A stretch of 64,000 nt of DNA, from positions 8,946 to 72,945 of the forward strand of contig URQQ01000016.1 of the NCBI GenBank assembly GCA_900549995.1, in the 5' to 3' direction. The position numbers were made by a program, and so were the translations under genes. Below are positions 1-8,452 of the stretch, in pieces. Source of the DNA: an uncultured Lachnospiraceae bacterium (GTDB lineage Bacteria > Bacillota > Clostridia > Lachnospirales > Lachnospiraceae). The notes under the pieces are model-generated. The model saw only the letters and a program-made list of their open reading frames with translations, had not been told where the DNA came from and ran no database searches. How positions within the stretch are numbered: the first letter of the stretch is position 1; the number at the start of each line of letters is the position of its first letter.

Positions 1-633
1 CCGATCCATATGGCAGAAGATAACCTTGCGTAAATTTACCTGCTGTTTTTTCAGATAGTACGCAAGCATCAGAGGATCTGAATTCTTTTCGATGTGGACC
101 ATCATGGGTGCGCCGGTTTTGGCCGCGGCAAGAATTGCGGCATCGAAGAGTTTTTGATATTGAGAGTTTAGTCCGCAGACATCCAGCGCACATTTGATCA
201 TTCCTGCTTTGGCATTGATGTCTCTATGAGGCCTGGCCTGATCACAGTCCACGTACAGACCATGTTCCAATTCATGCAGGAACACGGTGGACATCTCCTT
301 TGTACTGTACCGGAAGATCCAGTGGTCATCCGGGTAGAAAATCATTTTGTGGAAACCCGTAGAAGCGATGATTTGGAGATTTGAGTCCCTACCCAGTCTG
401 AGAAGAGATTCGCCTGCACGGCTGCAGCCGACAGGCTGGGCATCTACAATCGTTGTGCCGCCAGCCTTAAAAAAGGCTGACAGCTCAAGCAGGGTTTTTT
501 CATAGTGATCAATACAGAGAGCTTTGTTGATCAGGCAGGAGGTGCCCCTGAGAATCAGAAGGTGTTCATGGCACTGGCAGTAGAGCAGTGAGTCAGGATG
601 TACAGGTCCTGTAACAGTTTGAATGTGATTCAT
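1..633 (-). CDS. Phosphotriesterase-family metal hydrolase (3' part outside window)
   Basis: Partial gene running leftward off the window; 211 codons are visible. They show the amidohydrolase/phosphotriesterase fold signature: HEH near residues 22-24 (first metal pair), an AGMIK lysine at 147 in the place of the carboxylated bridging lysine, and histidines at 180 (MMVH) and 208 (FCHMDR). The last metal-binding aspartate would lie beyond the edge. Two adjacent ATGs exist (636 and 633); GGAGG is 3 nt from the first and 6 nt from the second, so 633 is preferred. It follows the shikimate-dehydrogenase-like gene by about 20 nt and is probably co-transcribed. In sugar loci, members of this family are often lactonases rather than true phosphotriesterases; that role is inference here. 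Confidence 0.8.
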   Translation of the reverse strand, partial: MNHIQTVTGPVHPDSLLYCQCHEHLLILRGTSCLINKALCIDHYEKTLLELSAFFKAGGTTIVDAQPVGCSRAGESLLRLGRDSNLQIIASTGFHKMIFYPDDHWIFRYSTKEMSTVFLHELEHGLYVDCDQARPHRDINAKAGMIKCALDVCGLNSQYQKLFDAAILAAAKTGAPMMVHIEKNSDPLMLAYYLKKQQVNLRKVIFCHMDR

Positions 634-656
634 CATACGCCTCCTTACGGAATATG

Positions 657-1589
657 TTAAGAACGTGCAATTTCACTTAAGTGTTCGATCAGTTCCTGAT
701 CGATTGGAAGATGGAAGACTTCTGATATTACCTGCGTCCATCCATGAATAAAATAAATCCATCCGTCTTCTATATAGAGATGTTTCTTCTGTGCCTGTGC
801 TTCAGCCTGCCTTTTAAACAGCAGATCTCCGCGGTAATTAATCTCCCAGACAAGGCTGTCCTGGGGGAATTCACAGGCATCCGTCAGCGGAGAACCAGGG
901 CCGTCTTTTCCAAGACCGGTGGCATTGACAATGAGAGAGTGCGGTTTCAGGGCGGCGAGCGTTCTGTCATTATCTGCAGGTGTCGGATTATGTACAAATT
1001 CAAACGTAATTTTTGGATTCAGTCCGCTTAAGATTTCTTTTGCGGCGTTAAGCCTTGGGAGGCTCCGGTTAGCCAGAATGATGTGTTTCGGGACGTTATC
1101 ACCGAATTTCTCCTGGCTGAAATATAGAGACATCGCAAGAGACGAACCTCCGGCACCCATCAGGAGCACATCGCCGTCATAATCGGTCCAGTAATTGTCC
1201 GGCACAAAATGTTCCAGGGCAAGGCCGCTGGATATCGGGTCTTTTGCATGGCCGCAGAGGAGGCCGTCCTTTTTACTGATTGAAGAGATTTCTCCCAGTT
1301 TTTGTGCATAAGGATCGAGATAGTCAAACTGATCTTTACATGCATTGTAGAGATCGATTTTGTGTGTGGTTACGAGAGCACCCAGGGAATTGGGATCATT
1401 TTTGATAAATTCTACTGCCTCGCGGTAAGCGTCAGGGTCAGAGTGCGGAGCAAAGTCAAATCCTTTGATACATGCATCCAGAGAGAGTGCTTTGGCCCAT
1501 TTTGGGAATACCTTCATAATCGAAGATTTGGCAGTGGTAACTCCGATAAAATAAAAAGTTGGTGTCGGTGCTTTGGAATAATTGTTCAT
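657..1589 (-). CDS. Shikimate/quinate dehydrogenase-like NAD(P)-dependent protein
   Basis: 310 residues, slightly longer than AroE. The N-terminal half has a GVTTAKSSI segment where AroE has its GxPxxHSxSP substrate loop, and a VTTHK segment (K77) matching the AroE catalytic lysine motif VTxPxK. A GHAKD (D117) matches the NTD catalytic aspartate. The Rossmann motif GAGGSS lies at 145-150. The substrate loop therefore departs from true AroE, which suggests a different cyclic or polyol-like substrate. The upstream in-frame ATG (1598) overlaps the AAAGGA ribosome site; the ATG at 1589 has 8-nt spacing and is chosen. First gene of a leftward operon with the hydrolase, divergent from the deoC-like gene, so a role in the same catabolic locus is likely. 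Aromatic synthesis is less likely because no other aro gene is near. Confidence 0.75.
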   Translation of the reverse strand: MNNYSKAPTPTFYFIGVTTAKSSIMKVFPKWAKALSLDACIKGFDFAPHSDPDAYREAVEFIKNDPNSLGALVTTHKIDLYNACKDQFDYLDPYAQKLGEISSISKKDGLLCGHAKDPISSGLALEHFVPDNYWTDYDGDVLLMGAGGSSLAMSLYFSQEKFGDNVPKHIILANRSLPRLNAAKEILSGLNPKITFEFVHNPTPADNDRTLAALKPHSLIVNATGLGKDGPGSPLTDACEFPQDSLVWEINYRGDLLFKRQAEAQAQKKHLYIEDGWIYFIHGWTQVISEVFHLPIDQELIEHLSEIARS

Positions 1590-1634
1590 ACGTATCATCC
1601 TTTCATAAAGATATAATAGTTACTACATAACTAT

Positions 1635-1663
1635 GTTATAACATAAGAAGATAATGATGTCAA
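1635..1663 (-). promoter_or_regulatory. Leftward sigma-A-type promoter with palindrome on the -10
   Basis: Read on the minus strand: TTGACA (1658-1663), 17-nt spacer, TATAAC (1635-1640), about 40 nt upstream of the shikimate-dehydrogenase-like start. A perfect 14-bp palindrome, TATGTTATAACATA (1632-1645), covers the -10 and could be a repressor site. Confidence 0.7.
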
Positions 1664-1727
1664 ATCAAAGAAAATGAAGAAGTATTATATATTTTCATGT
1701 TTTTATGTACATCTATACACAAAATAA

Positions 1728-1835
1728 GATAATATACGATCAAAAATGGCCTAAATACTTTTTTATATCATTAAAATGATAATATATGTTCAAAAAACAT
1801 TGACACAATCCACATATTATGATAATATACGATCA
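1728..1835. repeat. Three 15-bp direct repeats, probable operators of the divergent region
   Basis: GATAATATACGATCA occurs at 1728-1742 and again exactly at 1821-1835; a variant GATAATATATGTTCA lies at 1778-1792. Copies 1 and 3 each contain TGAT or AGAT with ATCA dyad ends. Copy 3 overlaps the predicted -10 of the rightward promoter, as expected for repression. The DeoR-family protein encoded at 4143 is the obvious candidate ligand, by inference. A 10-bp core match (TAATATATGT) also sits at 11371-11380 ahead of the sugar-binding-protein gene. Confidence 0.7.
1800..1828 (+). promoter_or_regulatory. Rightward promoter of the carbohydrate operon
   Basis: TTGACA at 1800-1805, a 17-nt spacer, and TAATAT at 1823-1828. 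The third 15-bp repeat overlaps the -10. Transcription would start near 1835, leaving a short leader to the ATG at 1873. Confidence 0.65.
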
Positions 1836-1872
1836 TAACAGATGAACAGTAATTTACAAATGGAGGGCGATT

Positions 1873-2565
1873 ATGTTAACAGTAAGAGAGTTTGCGAAAC
1901 ATTTTGATTTGGCACTTTTAGCACCAAATGTGCAGGAGGCAGCAGTTGTGGAAGCTTGTGCAACAGCAGCAAAATATCAGGTAAATTCAGTCAATGTAAA
2001 TTCATGCTGGATTGATGTGGCACGGAGAGAACTTGCGGGAACAGGCGTAGGACATAGTGCAGTCATTGGATTTCCTTATGGCACAGCAATTTCCAAAGTT
2101 AAATATCTGGAAGTTGATGAAATGTTAAAAGTTGGATGCTCTGCATGTGACATGGTCATCAATGTAGGAGCTCTGAAGGACAATAACTTAAAGCTGGTGG
2201 AAGATGAAGTGAAGACTTTTGCTGATATGTGTAATTCAGCGAACTGCGACAGCAAGCTGATCTTCGAAGTTGGATTCTTAAGTGATGAAGAGATTGCCAC
2301 ATTAACAAAAATCTGCTGTGAACACAACATTACATATGTAAAGACAGCAACCGGAACCCAGGCTTTCCCGGATATCAAACATGTTGAAATTATGAGAGCG
2401 AATTTATCCGGTGACACGAAAATCAAAGTATCAGGTGTTCCAAGAACATTTGCTCTTCCTGCAACATTGTATATGTTTGAACATATGGGAGTCAGCTTAT
2501 GCGGTACAAGAAGTGCAGGTATCCTGACTGACCAGTATGAAAAATATCTGAAAACATTAGATTAA
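1873..2565 (+). CDS. deoC: Deoxyribose-phosphate aldolase family (DeoC/DERA-like) class I aldolase
   Basis: 230 residues, the normal DERA length. Key residues are in place: VIGFPYG near 64-70, CDMVINVG with D93, VKTATG with the Schiff-base lysine K157, and KIKVSG with the second active-site lysine K185. The usual GGxR phosphate-binding end is altered to GVPRT, so the acceptor or substrate may not be plain 2-deoxyribose-5-phosphate. No deoB, deoA or nucleoside phosphorylase is nearby. The gene opens the rightward operon behind a TTGACA promoter with a TGGAGGG ribosome site, and a transaldolase-like gene follows 19 nt later. I infer an aldol cleavage step in sugar or polyol catabolism; the symbol reflects family rather than proven substrate. 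Confidence 0.8.
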   Translation: MLTVREFAKHFDLALLAPNVQEAAVVEACATAAKYQVNSVNVNSCWIDVARRELAGTGVGHSAVIGFPYGTAISKVKYLEVDEMLKVGCSACDMVINVGALKDNNLKLVEDEVKTFADMCNSANCDSKLIFEVGFLSDEEIATLTKICCEHNITYVKTATGTQAFPDIKHVEIMRANLSGDTKIKVSGVPRTFALPATLYMFEHMGVSLCGTRSAGILTDQYEKYLKTLD

Positions 2566-2584
2566 TTGAAGGAGGAAACAACAA

Positions 2585-3907
2585 ATGTATAACGTACACT
2601 ATCAGTTAAATTCTCTTCTGGGTGATGACATAAAATGTATGAACGGTGATGAAAAGTATATCAGCCGTGCCATCAATAAAGAGCTGGATTTTGAAGAATA
2701 CAAATTCCTCTCAAAAGAAGTCAAATACATTGGCGTGACTCCTGAGTTTAAAAAAGTAATTGACATGTTCAAAGTTCCGGAAGGTGAGACACCGGCCGGA
2801 TTCGAAGTACAGTATAAACTTTCGGAAAACAAACAGTTAATGATCGATCTGCGGCGTAATATATCTTATGGAAAGAACGGCATCAAGAGGGCTACACCAT
2901 TTTTGTTCTCAGCGGATACAGCGAATCCATACGAAGTAGAGCCGATGAAAGATATGATTGCCAACCTGACATGTAATCCTGGAATTATCTATGATTTATT
3001 CATTAACAATCCGGAAGAAAATGTCGGCAACAAGTTTAAAAACCGTGATGAAGTAATGGAAGAGATCGGACGGATTCTGGGGCCTGGATGTGATATCAGT
3101 GTGGAATTCAATGACCCGTTCGCAGATATGAGCCAGCTTCTGGAAGAGGCAGAGCACTTTAAAGAAATGCTTTCTGAGTACAGAGTTGTCATCAAAGTTC
3201 CACATACAGGCGCTGTGACAGCGGAAAATGCACATCACCTGCTGGAAGGAAATAAGAGACTTCCGATTGCGCATGACAAAGGTAAGACAAAAGATTATTT
3301 CTATAGCCATAATCTGGCATTGGCTTTAAAAGAGCGTGGATTCAGAGTGAACTATACATTGATGTTCGAGCCTTGGCAGACAGGTATGGCATTGCAGGCA
3401 CATCCTTATTTTATCAACAGTTTTGTTAATAAGAGGATGCTCACAAGTACGTATGTCAAAGGAATGATTTCTGCATTTGATTCCACAAGAGACCTTCAGT
3501 TTTTAAAGAACTTAAGAAGCTATTTTGTAGATGTTGATTTCCTTCCGGAGTCAGCAAAAGATACTGATCTGGCAGAGGTGGAAAAAATTGCCCGTGAGAC
3601 ACTGACTTACAGAGATTTTGATAATGTACGTGGTTTTGACGGTCTTGACGGTGTACGGCACAATCTCAGGATGCTTAGGGACAGTAATCTTGAAGATACA
3701 AGACTTATTATCTGCTCAATTGCAGGATCAAGAGAATATCCGGAACTTGATAAACTGCTTGTAGAAGATGAGTTTAAGGATGTTCTTGATAAAATTGTTA
3801 TTACAACAGAACCTGGATATTTTGCACAGTATACATCATCACCACAGATCATTACTTATCAGCGCAGATTTTTGAATGCTGTAAATAATACTGCAGATAA
3901 GAGATAA
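2585..3907 (+). CDS. Transaldolase-family protein, long form (440 aa)
   Basis: The middle and C-terminal part follow the transaldolase pattern: ISVEFND (171-177), VVIKVPHTG with the presumed Schiff-base lysine K204, VNYTLMFEPWQT (255-266, matching the NxTLxFSxxQA strand) and an INSFVNKRM segment where transaldolase has the SPFVGR end. It is about 120 residues longer than short transaldolases, with an N-terminal extension of about 120 residues that I do not recognise. AAGGAGG precedes the ATG. Its pairing with the DeoC-like gene is tight (19 nt), so the two class I aldolases probably act on successive or the same phosphorylated intermediates. Whether it transfers dihydroxyacetone or simply cleaves its substrate cannot be told from sequence. 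Confidence 0.7.
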   Translation: MYNVHYQLNSLLGDDIKCMNGDEKYISRAINKELDFEEYKFLSKEVKYIGVTPEFKKVIDMFKVPEGETPAGFEVQYKLSENKQLMIDLRRNISYGKNGIKRATPFLFSADTANPYEVEPMKDMIANLTCNPGIIYDLFINNPEENVGNKFKNRDEVMEEIGRILGPGCDISVEFNDPFADMSQLLEEAEHFKEMLSEYRVVIKVPHTGAVTAENAHHLLEGNKRLPIAHDKGKTKDYFYSHNLALALKERGFRVNYTLMFEPWQTGMALQAHPYFINSFVNKRMLTSTYVKGMISAFDSTRDLQFLKNLRSYFVDVDFLPESAKDTDLAEVEKIARETLTYRDFDNVRGFDGLDGVRHNLRMLRDSNLEDTRLIICSIAGSREYPELDKLLVEDEFKDVLDKIVITTEPGYFAQYTSSPQIITYQRRFLNAVNNTADKR

Positions 3908-3919
3908 AATACTAATAAA

Positions 3920-3993
3920 AGCAAACGATTTGCTGGAAAAGGATACCAGTTCTTTGACTGCCTAAACATGTTATACTAAGGATTGGTATCCTT
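3920..3993. repeat. Palindrome plus 10-bp inverted repeat downstream of the transaldolase-like gene
   Basis: AGCAAACGATTTGCT (3920-3934) is a 15-bp palindrome with 6-bp arms around CGA, reminiscent of LacI-type operators. It is followed by AAGGATACCA (3939-3948) and its exact reverse complement TGGTATCCTT (3984-3993), separated by 35 nt. AGGATTGGTA (3979-3988) recurs at 4023-4032. No T-run follows, so an ordinary terminator is not convincing; operators ahead of the regulator gene or a processing structure are alternatives. Confidence 0.5.
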
Positions 3994-4060
3994 GCTTACA
4001 AAGGCATTGCGTAAAAAAAATCAGGATTGGTAATTTGGGAAATAATGGAAATGAACATCT

Positions 4061-4088
4061 TTGCTAAATCAATTTTTTGTGTGATAAT
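4061..4088 (+). promoter_or_regulatory. Possible promoter of the DeoR-family gene
   Basis: TTGCTA (4061-4066), 16-nt spacer, GATAAT (4083-4088). The TGATAAT overlapping this -10 matches the left half of the 15-bp repeats in the divergent region, which would fit autoregulation. Weak by itself. Confidence 0.35.
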
Positions 4089-4142
4089 GAAAAAAGGTTC
4101 AGTACAAACCAATTTATCATATAAAAAGGAGATTATGGTTCT

Positions 4143-4919
4143 ATGGATAAGAAACTAAAAAGACGAGGGGAATTATTAAATCTGGTCAAAGCACGGGAAA
4201 GAATTTCTATTAAAGAATTAGCTGAAATGTACGAGGTTTCAGAATTAACAATACGGCGTGATGTTCAGATTCTGGAGCAGCAGGGGCTTGTTCAGAACGT
4301 ACGGGGAATTGTATTTGCGAATGAATCAGACAGGGATAGCAAGATCTATAATTTAAATATTGCCGGAGCAGAAAACTTCAGTGCGAAAAATGCGATTGGT
4401 CTTTACGCAGCCGGATTAATAGAAAATGATGACATTGTGATTATTGACAATGGCACGACGACAGAAAGTCTGGCGGCACATTTTCCAAATGATATTAATG
4501 CTACGGTTTTATGTTATAACATCAACATATTGAATCATCTGTATAAACTGCCGAATGTTTCACTTATTTTTGGCGGAGGTTATTTCCATCCTCAGACATT
4601 GATGTTTGAAAGCAAAGAAAGCCTGGAACTGATCCGCCGCACAAGAGCGAGAAAAGTATTTGTTTCTGCAGCGGGCGTGCATGAATCTCTGGGAGTGACA
4701 TGTACCAGCACTTATGAGCTTGAAAGCAAAAGAGAGATATTGAAAGCGAGTATGGAGAAAATACTTCTTGCCGATTCAAGTAAGTTTGGGCAGATACACA
4801 AGAATTTCATCTGTGAGTTCAGTATTTTTGACAAGATTATCACGGATGACAAACTGCCGGATGAATGGCGGAAGATGATCACAGAAGCAGGGGTAGAATG
4901 TATCACTGTGGAGTGTTGA
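4143..4919 (+). CDS. DeoR/GlpR-family transcriptional regulator
   Basis: 258 residues, normal for the family. An N-terminal winged helix-turn-helix (about 5-57, with SELTIRRDVQILEQQG typical of DeoR recognition helices) is followed by the sugar-phosphate-sensing domain containing DNGTTTESL near 102-110. Such proteins usually repress a sugar operon until a phosphorylated intermediate binds. Position inside the locus makes it the likely local regulator, and the three 15-bp repeats at 1728-1835 are its candidate operators (inference). AAGGAG lies about 11 nt before the chosen ATG; a nearer ATG at 4135 is out of frame. It is separated from upstream genes by 235 nt of repeat-rich sequence, so it may have its own promoter. 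Confidence 0.85.
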   Translation: MDKKLKRRGELLNLVKARERISIKELAEMYEVSELTIRRDVQILEQQGLVQNVRGIVFANESDRDSKIYNLNIAGAENFSAKNAIGLYAAGLIENDDIVIIDNGTTTESLAAHFPNDINATVLCYNINILNHLYKLPNVSLIFGGGYFHPQTLMFESKESLELIRRTRARKVFVSAAGVHESLGVTCTSTYELESKREILKASMEKILLADSSKFGQIHKNFICEFSIFDKIITDDKLPDEWRKMITEAGVECITVEC

Positions 4920-5019
4920 TAAATGTCTGTATATAATCAAATAAATTCTAAATAGTCTTTCCCCCAGTCTGCTGTATTGGCAGAGATAAAATCAATTACT
5001 ATTGTTAGGAAGAGGCGGT

Positions 5020-5991
5020 ATGGTGAAGAAGTCACGGTCTTTGATAGTGCTGTGTATAGTATTGATGTTATTTGGTTTGATGGGATGTGGCAGCAGTAAG
5101 GAAAAACAGAACGTTCTGGTGGTATTGGGCAGCCAGAGCGATGTGACTTACAAGGATACAGAGAAAGCTGCAAAACAGTGGGCGGAGGAAAAGAACATAT
5201 CTTTGCAGGTTGTTGCTCCCAAATTATCAACGGTCTATGAGCAGCAAAAAGTTTTGGAAAATTCAATGAGAGAAAATAAGTGGGACCTGATTGTGATCGA
5301 GCCTCTGGGAAGTGGTGAACTATATCCTGTTTTAGATTACGCGAAACAGCAGGGTAGTCTGGTCGTAGCGGTACAGGGATCTCCGAAAATTCATGCTGAT
5401 TATACCATTCAGCCCTGTGATTACAAACAACTGGGGACATCTATGATGGATCTGTTCGCAGAAAAAATGGGGAACGCCGGCAGCTATGTAACCGTAGTGC
5501 CGACGAAAGATTCAGAGATGATTCTTGAGGAAGAACTTGCCTGCATTACGCAGCAGAAGAATCAATATCAGAGGATGATGGCTGTCTCGAGGCTTCAGGA
5601 GGGCAGCGATATAAAATCAGTGTACCATATGGCAGATGCATTATCTGAAGCATATGACATGAAGGGAATTTTGTTTTTCTCATATATTGATGGTCTTGGA
5701 ATTTCACAATGGAAACAGAATACAGGAAATGATCTGATCGCCGTAGGCATAGGACCCGAAGAAGTGCTGGGTTCTGCTGTTGACGACGGCACAATTAATG
5801 CTTTCTTTTACTGGGACAGGGAAAACCTTTTGAGATCTTCGCTGGAAGTCGGTTATAAAGCAATGGAAGGCAGCATTTCAAATGATTCAGATGTCATTAC
5901 GACAAAGATCGACGGTTACAGGACACTGCGCTCTTTGGGAGATGGAATTTATTACGGCAATGACATGAAAACGGCGGATAAGGAGGAATAA
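5020..5991 (+). CDS. Sugar-type solute-binding lipoprotein (RbsB/LacI fold), orphan
   Basis: 323 residues. A signal peptide ends in the lipobox LMGC with lipidated C23, then a periplasmic-binding-protein fold: NVLVVLGSQSD, LIVIEPLGSG and GILFFSYIDG match the strand/loop pattern of RbsB-like proteins. An upstream TTG at 5002 is in frame, but AGGAAGAGG sits just before the ATG at 5020, which is chosen. No permease or ATPase follows directly; the next gene is an SDR starting 4 nt later. A second, more typical binding protein with its ABC partners lies 5.4 kb downstream, so this one may share that transporter or act in sensing. Its sequence is divergent and the ligand is unknown. Confidence 0.7.
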   Translation: MVKKSRSLIVLCIVLMLFGLMGCGSSKEKQNVLVVLGSQSDVTYKDTEKAAKQWAEEKNISLQVVAPKLSTVYEQQKVLENSMRENKWDLIVIEPLGSGELYPVLDYAKQQGSLVVAVQGSPKIHADYTIQPCDYKQLGTSMMDLFAEKMGNAGSYVTVVPTKDSEMILEEELACITQQKNQYQRMMAVSRLQEGSDIKSVYHMADALSEAYDMKGILFFSYIDGLGISQWKQNTGNDLIAVGIGPEEVLGSAVDDGTINAFFYWDRENLLRSSLEVGYKAMEGSISNDSDVITTKIDGYRTLRSLGDGIYYGNDMKTADKEE

Positions 5992-5995
5992 TGGT

Positions 5996-6775
5996 ATGCA
6001 TGTTTTAGATTTGTTTAAGCTGGATAATAAACTGGCAGTAGTCACAGGAGCGGCACAGGGACTTGGAAAGGCGATGGCAGAGGCGATGGCTGACTGCGGG
6101 GCAGATATTGCGGTGCTGGATCTGAATGAGGACAAGGCTTCAGAGACTGCAAAGTATATCGAGGAGACATACGGTGTCAAATCAAGAGCATTTCAGGTAA
6201 ATGTAGCTGACGCAGAGGCGTGTCAGAAGGCAGTTGACAAAGTGTATGAAGAGTGGGGACATATTGATATTCTTTTGAACAATGCAGGAATCTGTATCAA
6301 TGAGGATGCTGAAAACGTACCTCTTGACAGCTGGCATAAAGTGATAGACATCAACATGAACGGTGTCTGGTATATGTCACAGGCCGTTGGCAGAATAATG
6401 ATTGAACAAAAGTATGGAAATATTATCAACATCTCTTCAATGTCGGGATTTATTGTAAACGATCCTCAGGGCCAGGTTTCTTATAACACATCGAAGGCGG
6501 GTGTGGCGCATATGACAAAATCACTTGCGGCAGAATGGGTAAAATATGGAATCCGGGTGAATTCAATCGCACCGGGATACATGGATACAGATCTGGTACA
6601 TAAGACATATGAGGCTGACGGGGAATGGGCAAGACGCTGGAATTCCATGACACCGATGAAACGTCCGGGAAGACCGGCGGAACTGGGGCCGTTGGCAGTT
6701 TATCTTGCAAGTGATGCCTCAACATATATGACAGGGTCAGTCATATTGTGTGATGGCGGATATACAATCTGGTAA
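5996..6775 (+). CDS. Short-chain dehydrogenase/reductase, polyol/ketose type
   Basis: 259 residues with a complete classical SDR set: TGAAQGLG (17-24), NNAG (95-98), catalytic serine in ISSMSG (147-148) and YNTSK (Y163, K167). An acidic residue after the second strand (VLDL, D42) points to NAD(H) preference. The stretch around YNTSKAGVAHMTKSLAAEW resembles yeast and bacterial sorbose reductases, D-arabinitol dehydrogenases and gluconate 5-dehydrogenases, so polyol-ketose interconversion is the best guess. AGGAGGA precedes the ATG by 8 nt and overlaps the end of the upstream binding-protein gene. It is immediately followed by the Gld-like ABC module, an unexpected neighbour for a sugar dehydrogenase. 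Confidence 0.8.
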   Translation: MHVLDLFKLDNKLAVVTGAAQGLGKAMAEAMADCGADIAVLDLNEDKASETAKYIEETYGVKSRAFQVNVADAEACQKAVDKVYEEWGHIDILLNNAGICINEDAENVPLDSWHKVIDINMNGVWYMSQAVGRIMIEQKYGNIINISSMSGFIVNDPQGQVSYNTSKAGVAHMTKSLAAEWVKYGIRVNSIAPGYMDTDLVHKTYEADGEWARRWNSMTPMKRPGRPAELGPLAVYLASDASTYMTGSVILCDGGYTIW

Positions 6776-6791
6776 AGAAATATGTAAACAT

Positions 6792-7733
6792 ATGATAGAG
6801 CTGCAGGGTATTGGAAAATATTATGGCAGCAAGCTGGCACTTGACGATGTCTCTTTCTCAGTGGACGGCGCATGTATCATTGGATTGCTCGGTAAAAACG
6901 GGGCAGGCAAAAGTACACTTATGAATATTATCACAGGGTACCTGCCTGCAACGTCCGGCAATGTGATTGTGGATGGAAAGTCCATCGATGAAGAGGCACA
7001 GGAGGTAAAAAGTAAAATCGGCTATCTGCCGGAAAAACCTCCGGTCTATGACACGATGTCAGTGCATGAGTTTTTGTGCTACGCAGCCAGGTTAAAAGGG
7101 GTTCCGAAAGGGGAAGTTTCTTCTGCGGTGGATCAGGTAATCAGCCAGACAGGTCTTTATAGTGTGAAGGACAGACTGATCCGAAATCTTTCAAAAGGAT
7201 ATCAGCAGAGAGTAGGAATTGCACAGGCAATGGCAGGGAATCCTGAAGTTTTAATTCTGGATGAACCAACGGTGGGACTTGACCCTTCCCAGGTAGTTGA
7301 GATCAGAGCAATGCTGAGAGCGTATGCCAGGGATCATGTAATTATCATTAGTTCACATATTTTATCAGAAATCGCAGAAATTTGTGACAGGATCGTCATC
7401 TTGAATGAAGGAAAACTGATTAAAGACTGCGCTGTATCAGAACTTGGAAGTACAGGGAAAAATCATCTTTTCATTCGTGTAGAGGCCGAGAAGTCATATT
7501 TCGAAAGTATCATTCTAAAGAAGCTTAAGAACTGCAGATATGTTTATAAGGGATCGGGTGAGCCAGGATGCAGTGATTGGGAATTAAGTCTTTTATCCTG
7601 TGGGGAGGATATACGTAAAATGGTATTTCGTGCTGTCGTGGAAAGCGGACTGAATCTGCTTCAAATGTACCCGGCGGGCACAGAGATAGAAGATGTATTT
7701 CTGGATTTAACATCAGTCAGCTATCCCAGATAG
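6792..7733 (+). CDS. ABC-2 type transporter ATPase, GldA-like
   Basis: 313 residues from the ATG at 6792. Walker A GKNGAGKST (34-42), signature LSKGY (133-137), Walker B LILDEPT (154-160) and a downstream H-loop SSH are all present, followed by a roughly 100-residue C-terminal extension typical of ABC-2 export ATPases such as GldA/CcmA. In-frame GTG/ATG starts at 6750/6753 would overlap the SDR by 23-26 nt and have no ribosome site, so they are less likely; the chosen start also lacks a strong site. It forms a module with the permease, GldG-like and DUF4340 genes that follow. The exported or moved substrate is not known. Confidence 0.85.
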   Translation: MIELQGIGKYYGSKLALDDVSFSVDGACIIGLLGKNGAGKSTLMNIITGYLPATSGNVIVDGKSIDEEAQEVKSKIGYLPEKPPVYDTMSVHEFLCYAARLKGVPKGEVSSAVDQVISQTGLYSVKDRLIRNLSKGYQQRVGIAQAMAGNPEVLILDEPTVGLDPSQVVEIRAMLRAYARDHVIIISSHILSEIAEICDRIVILNEGKLIKDCAVSELGSTGKNHLFIRVEAEKSYFESIILKKLKNCRYVYKGSGEPGCSDWELSLLSCGEDIRKMVFRAVVESGLNLLQMYPAGTEIEDVFLDLTSVSYPR

Positions 7734-7747
7734 AGAGGATAAGGCTT

Positions 7748-8452
7748 ATGAGAGCAACCTTCGTGCGTGAATTTCAGGAATATTTTAATACAATGCTGGG
7801 ATACGTGTTTGTCAGTGCTTTTCTGTTTTTGGCCGGAGTATTTTTTTCGGTGAACAACATCAATGCTTTAAATGCAGAATTCAACACTACATTAAATGAC
7901 TGTATCTACGTATTTCTGCTGACATCTCCTCTTCTGACGATGAAACTTTTATCTGAGGAAAAGAAGACAAAAAGAGATCAGCTTCTTCTGACGGCAAAAG
8001 CATCACTGACGTCAATTATTGCCGGGAAATTTCTGGCGGCATTAAGTGTCTTTGCTGTGACACTTTGCTGTACATTGGTCTATCCGGTGATTATATTCAT
8101 CTATGGTTCCATCTCAGTACCGTTGATTCTGAATGGGTATCTTGGATTTTTCCTGCTTGGCATGGCATTTATCTCGGTGGGAATGTTCGCATCTTCTATC
8201 ACGGAGAGCCAGCTGACATCAGCGATTTGTACCTATGGAATCCTGCTGTTGTTCCTCTGCATGGATTTGATTATCTCAAAGATCCATGTCGGGGTGATTG
8301 CATCATTCCTTCAGTGGTTTTCATTGTTTGAAAGGTTTAAAACCTATCAGTACGGGACATTTTCCATTGCGTCTGTTATTTATTACATTTCTTTTTCTTT
8401 CGTGTTTCTGAGTCTTAGCGTTGCAGTAATGAAATACAGGAGGTTAAAGTGA
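7748..8452 (+). CDS. ABC-2 type permease, GldF-like
   Basis: 234 residues, about six predicted membrane helices. The N-terminus (FVREFQEYFNTMLGYVF) and the LLTMKLLSEEKKTKRDQLLLTAKAS segment after the second helix are characteristic of the ABC-2 permease group that includes GldF. GGATAAGG lies upstream of the ATG, and the stop TGA shares one base with the start of the GldG-like gene (TGATG), indicating translational coupling. It should form the membrane channel for the ATPase encoded just upstream. Confidence 0.85.
   Translation: MRATFVREFQEYFNTMLGYVFVSAFLFLAGVFFSVNNINALNAEFNTTLNDCIYVFLLTSPLLTMKLLSEEKKTKRDQLLLTAKASLTSIIAGKFLAALSVFAVTLCCTLVYPVIIFIYGSISVPLILNGYLGFFLLGMAFISVGMFASSITESQLTSAICTYGILLLFLCMDLIISKIHVGVIASFLQWFSLFERFKTYQYGTFSIASVIYYISFSFVFLSLSVAVMKYRRLK

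Noticed and set aside
6750..6791. Earlier GTG/ATG starts for the GldA-like ATPase
   Set aside because: They would overlap the SDR by 23-26 nt without a ribosome site, and the ATPase domain begins naturally at 6792.
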